From contig JAGAOA010000118.1 in assembly GCA_017623955.1 (NCBI GenBank), forward strand, positions 1 through 7,855: DNA of 7,855 nt. Reading direction: 5' to 3'. This stretch comes from Opitutales bacterium (GTDB lineage Bacteria; Verrucomicrobiota; Verrucomicrobiae; Opitutales; CAG-312). A program made the position numbers and the translations under genes. Below, in pieces: positions 6,531 to 7,855 of this stretch. Below the pieces are notes generated by a model that had not been told where the DNA came from, searched no databases, and saw only the letters and a program-made list of their open reading frames with translations. Each line of letters starts with the position of its first letter. Within the stretch, counting starts at the first letter, position 1.

Positions 6531-7416
6531 TTTTTGAATCTTTCGGTTTTACATCGGCTCGTTCTTTGAGTGATAGGTCTATTTGTTTTATTTCTTGTCG
6601 TTTATTTTCCTTTGCGTAATAACGCATAATATATTCTATGCGTTCAAATTGTTTAGGATAATCTTTTGCGGCAAATATTATTTTTATATCATCTTCAGTT
6701 GTTGCAACAATAAGATTTGTTACACTTCCCAATTCTCTTACGTTTATACTTTTCCATCTATTCATTGGCATATGTGCTTGAGTATAGGCTAGGAAATCAA
6801 CTATTTTTTGAGCGCATTTCAAGTCTTGAGGCGAACGCCCATTGAAGTTTATCTGATATCCTGTAATTAGAGGCAGTTTTTCTATGAATTTTTCGTTCAT
6901 GCAAATTGGTTCATAAAAGACACCTTCAGGAGAGATAGCATACAGTACTGTTCGCATATCAATTTCTGTGATAAATTTTGCCATTGGCATATATTCAGAA
7001 ATTGTAACTCTCAATTTATTAGGATATATTCGTTCTACCTTTGCAGTTTTTACTTGTGTTAGATTTTCTAACGCATTTTTTATGGCAAAAATGTTTACAT
7101 CTGCGAGTTTAATATTCTTTTTTAACTTTATGTAATTGCCAATCCAACGAGCTGTTATCAAGCCATCTGTTTTAAATTCAATATGTTTGATTGACTCGCT
7201 TTCAGTTCCTACTATATCATTAAAGAATGCGTTTGAATAAACATAATAACATCCGTATGCTATTGCCACTACCGACGCTATTATAACAACATATTTTAAC
7301 TGTCCCAAAAATATGCGGATACGTGCCAACCACGACACTGACTTATGTTTCTTATTTGGTCCATTTATAAGATTACGCCAGTTGTTGTTGATTTTTTTTG
7401 TTCGTTTTACAGCCAT
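6517..7416 (-). CDS. ftsQ: Cell division protein FtsQ
   Basis: 299 residues, single-pass inner-membrane protein that links the Z ring to septal peptidoglycan synthesis through the FtsQLB complex. A basic cytoplasmic N-terminus (1-40, many Lys/Arg) is followed by one transmembrane segment (about 41-60). A POTRA domain spans about 75-142 and ends in the family pattern VERIYPNKLRVTISEYMPMA (127-146). The periplasmic FtsQ domain follows (about 147-285), with ISPEGVFYE (161-169) and LPLITG (181-186), which match the usual D..G.. and LP.L.G patterns. The tail (286-299) is charged. The ATG shares one base with the ddl stop (TAATG), and the 3' end overlaps ftsA by 14 bases. No strong Shine-Dalgarno sequence is seen, which fits start by coupling to ddl translation. 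Confidence 0.93.
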   Translation of the reverse strand: MAVKRTKKINNNWRNLINGPNKKHKSVSWLARIRIFLGQLKYVVIIASVVAIAYGCYYVYSNAFFNDIVGTESESIKHIEFKTDGLITARWIGNYIKLKKNIKLADVNIFAIKNALENLTQVKTAKVERIYPNKLRVTISEYMPMAKFITEIDMRTVLYAISPEGVFYEPICMNEKFIEKLPLITGYQINFNGRSPQDLKCAQKIVDFLAYTQAHMPMNRWKSINVRELGSVTNLIVATTEDDIKIIFAAKDYPKQFERIEYIMRYYAKENKRQEIKQIDLSLKERADVKPKDSKNDRK

Positions 7417-7418
7417 TA
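7414..7418 (-). promoter_or_regulatory. TAATG stop-start overlap coupling ddl to ftsQ
   Basis: On the minus strand the ddl stop codon TAA (7418-7416) shares its last A with the ftsQ ATG (7416-7414). This arrangement usually permits termination-reinitiation by the same ribosome; only a weak purine stretch (AGAAG) lies upstream. Confidence 0.6.
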
Positions 7419-7855
7419 TACTTCTAGACGTTTAATCGCATTTTCTACCATTTTTTTGCAAAGGGAATCGAAGTCATAACCGATACACGATGCACTTTTT
7501 GGTAGCAAACTTGTAGGAGTCATTCCTGGTAATGTATTTATTTCGAGAATAATAAAATCAGAAGTTTCATCGTCTTTCAAAATAAAATCTACTCTTGCAA
7601 AATCTCTACACCCGCAAATTTCGAATGCTTTTTCTGCTGCTTGCTCAATATTTTTTAGAGTTTTAAAAGACACTTTTGCAGGGAATTCATATTTTGTTGA
7701 ACCTGCAGTATACTTGCGTTTGAAGTCATACACTCCGCCGTCTGGTATAATTTCAACTAGTCCAGCTGCTTTCCCATCTATAACTCCGATAGAAAACTCT
7801 CTACCCTTTACGTATTCTTCAACTAACCAAAATCCCTCAGTTATTTTTTCTATAA
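7416..7855 (-). CDS. ddl: D-alanine--D-alanine ligase, C-terminal part (5' end outside the window)
   Basis: Partial gene: 145 residues to the stop are visible and the reading frame is open to the right edge. An internal GTG at 7733 is not the start, because conserved ligase sequence continues upstream of it. Ddl joins two D-alanines with ATP to make the peptidoglycan dipeptide. Visible ATP-grasp motifs (numbered from the first full codon) are VEEYVKGREFSIGV (11-24), IIPDGGVYDFKRKYTAGST (35-53), FARVDF with R87 and D89, and LEINTLPGMTPTSLLP (103-118) with the Mg-binding E104 and N106. All active-site residues in this part are intact. Its position just before ftsQ is the usual dcw-cluster order. 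The promoter of the operon is not in the window. Confidence 0.95.
   Translation of the reverse strand, partial: IEKITEGFWLVEEYVKGREFSIGVIDGKAAGLVEIIPDGGVYDFKRKYTAGSTKYEFPAKVSFKTLKNIEQAAEKAFEICGCRDFARVDFILKDDETSDFIILEINTLPGMTPTSLLPKSASCIGYDFDSLCKKMVENAIKRLEV

Noticed and set aside
7416..7733. A separate 105-residue gene starting at GTG 7733
   Set aside because: The same frame continues to the window edge with typical Ddl sequence (VEEYVKGREF...), so this is the 3' part of ddl and not a small gene.

Overview
The window is AT-rich (roughly one third G+C by eye) and almost fully coding. It carries five complete genes that I recognise or can partly describe, one complete gene of unknown role, and no RNA genes, insertion sequences, CRISPR arrays or phage genes. 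The most informative block is the right half, where ddl-ftsQ-ftsA-ftsZ lie head to tail on the minus strand as part of a division/cell-wall (dcw) cluster. This gene order, the strongly divergent FtsZ, the FtsA with a changed phosphate-1 motif and the outer-membrane barrel protein (so a diderm cell) together suggest the PVC group, most likely Verrucomicrobiota or Lentisphaerota. That placement is inference; no rRNA or other marker is present to prove it.

Layout from left to right: (1) a YycJ/WalJ-type metallo-beta-lactamase-fold hydrolase on the plus strand; (2) a bidirectional hairpin terminator; (3) a secreted outer-membrane beta-barrel protein on the minus strand; (4) a 187-base divergent intergenic region with promoter-like hexamers on both strands; (5) a membrane-anchored helical-repeat (TPR-like) protein of unknown function on the plus strand, whose real start is probably ATG 2284; (6) a second bidirectional terminator; (7) the minus-strand unit ddl (3' part only), ftsQ, ftsA and ftsZ, with genes overlapping by 1 and 14 bases or separated by 2 bases, so probably one transcript with translational coupling, ending at ftsZ.

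How the genes work together: Ddl makes D-Ala-D-Ala for peptidoglycan precursors. FtsZ forms the cytoplasmic division scaffold, FtsA tethers it to the membrane, and FtsQ links to the periplasmic septal synthesis machinery. The barrel protein is a surface/outer-membrane component and the TPR protein is an envelope protein of unknown role; neither has a shown link to division beyond proximity.

The main point of interest is FtsZ. It keeps the overall fold pattern and a very good C-terminal FtsA-binding peptide. However, the GTP-binding loops are altered (GGGTASM instead of GGGTGTG; GSAGxR instead of GGxGxN), and the T7 catalytic region contains no aspartate at all between residues 160 and 239. 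The central division GTPase of this organism may therefore hydrolyse GTP very poorly or by a different arrangement.
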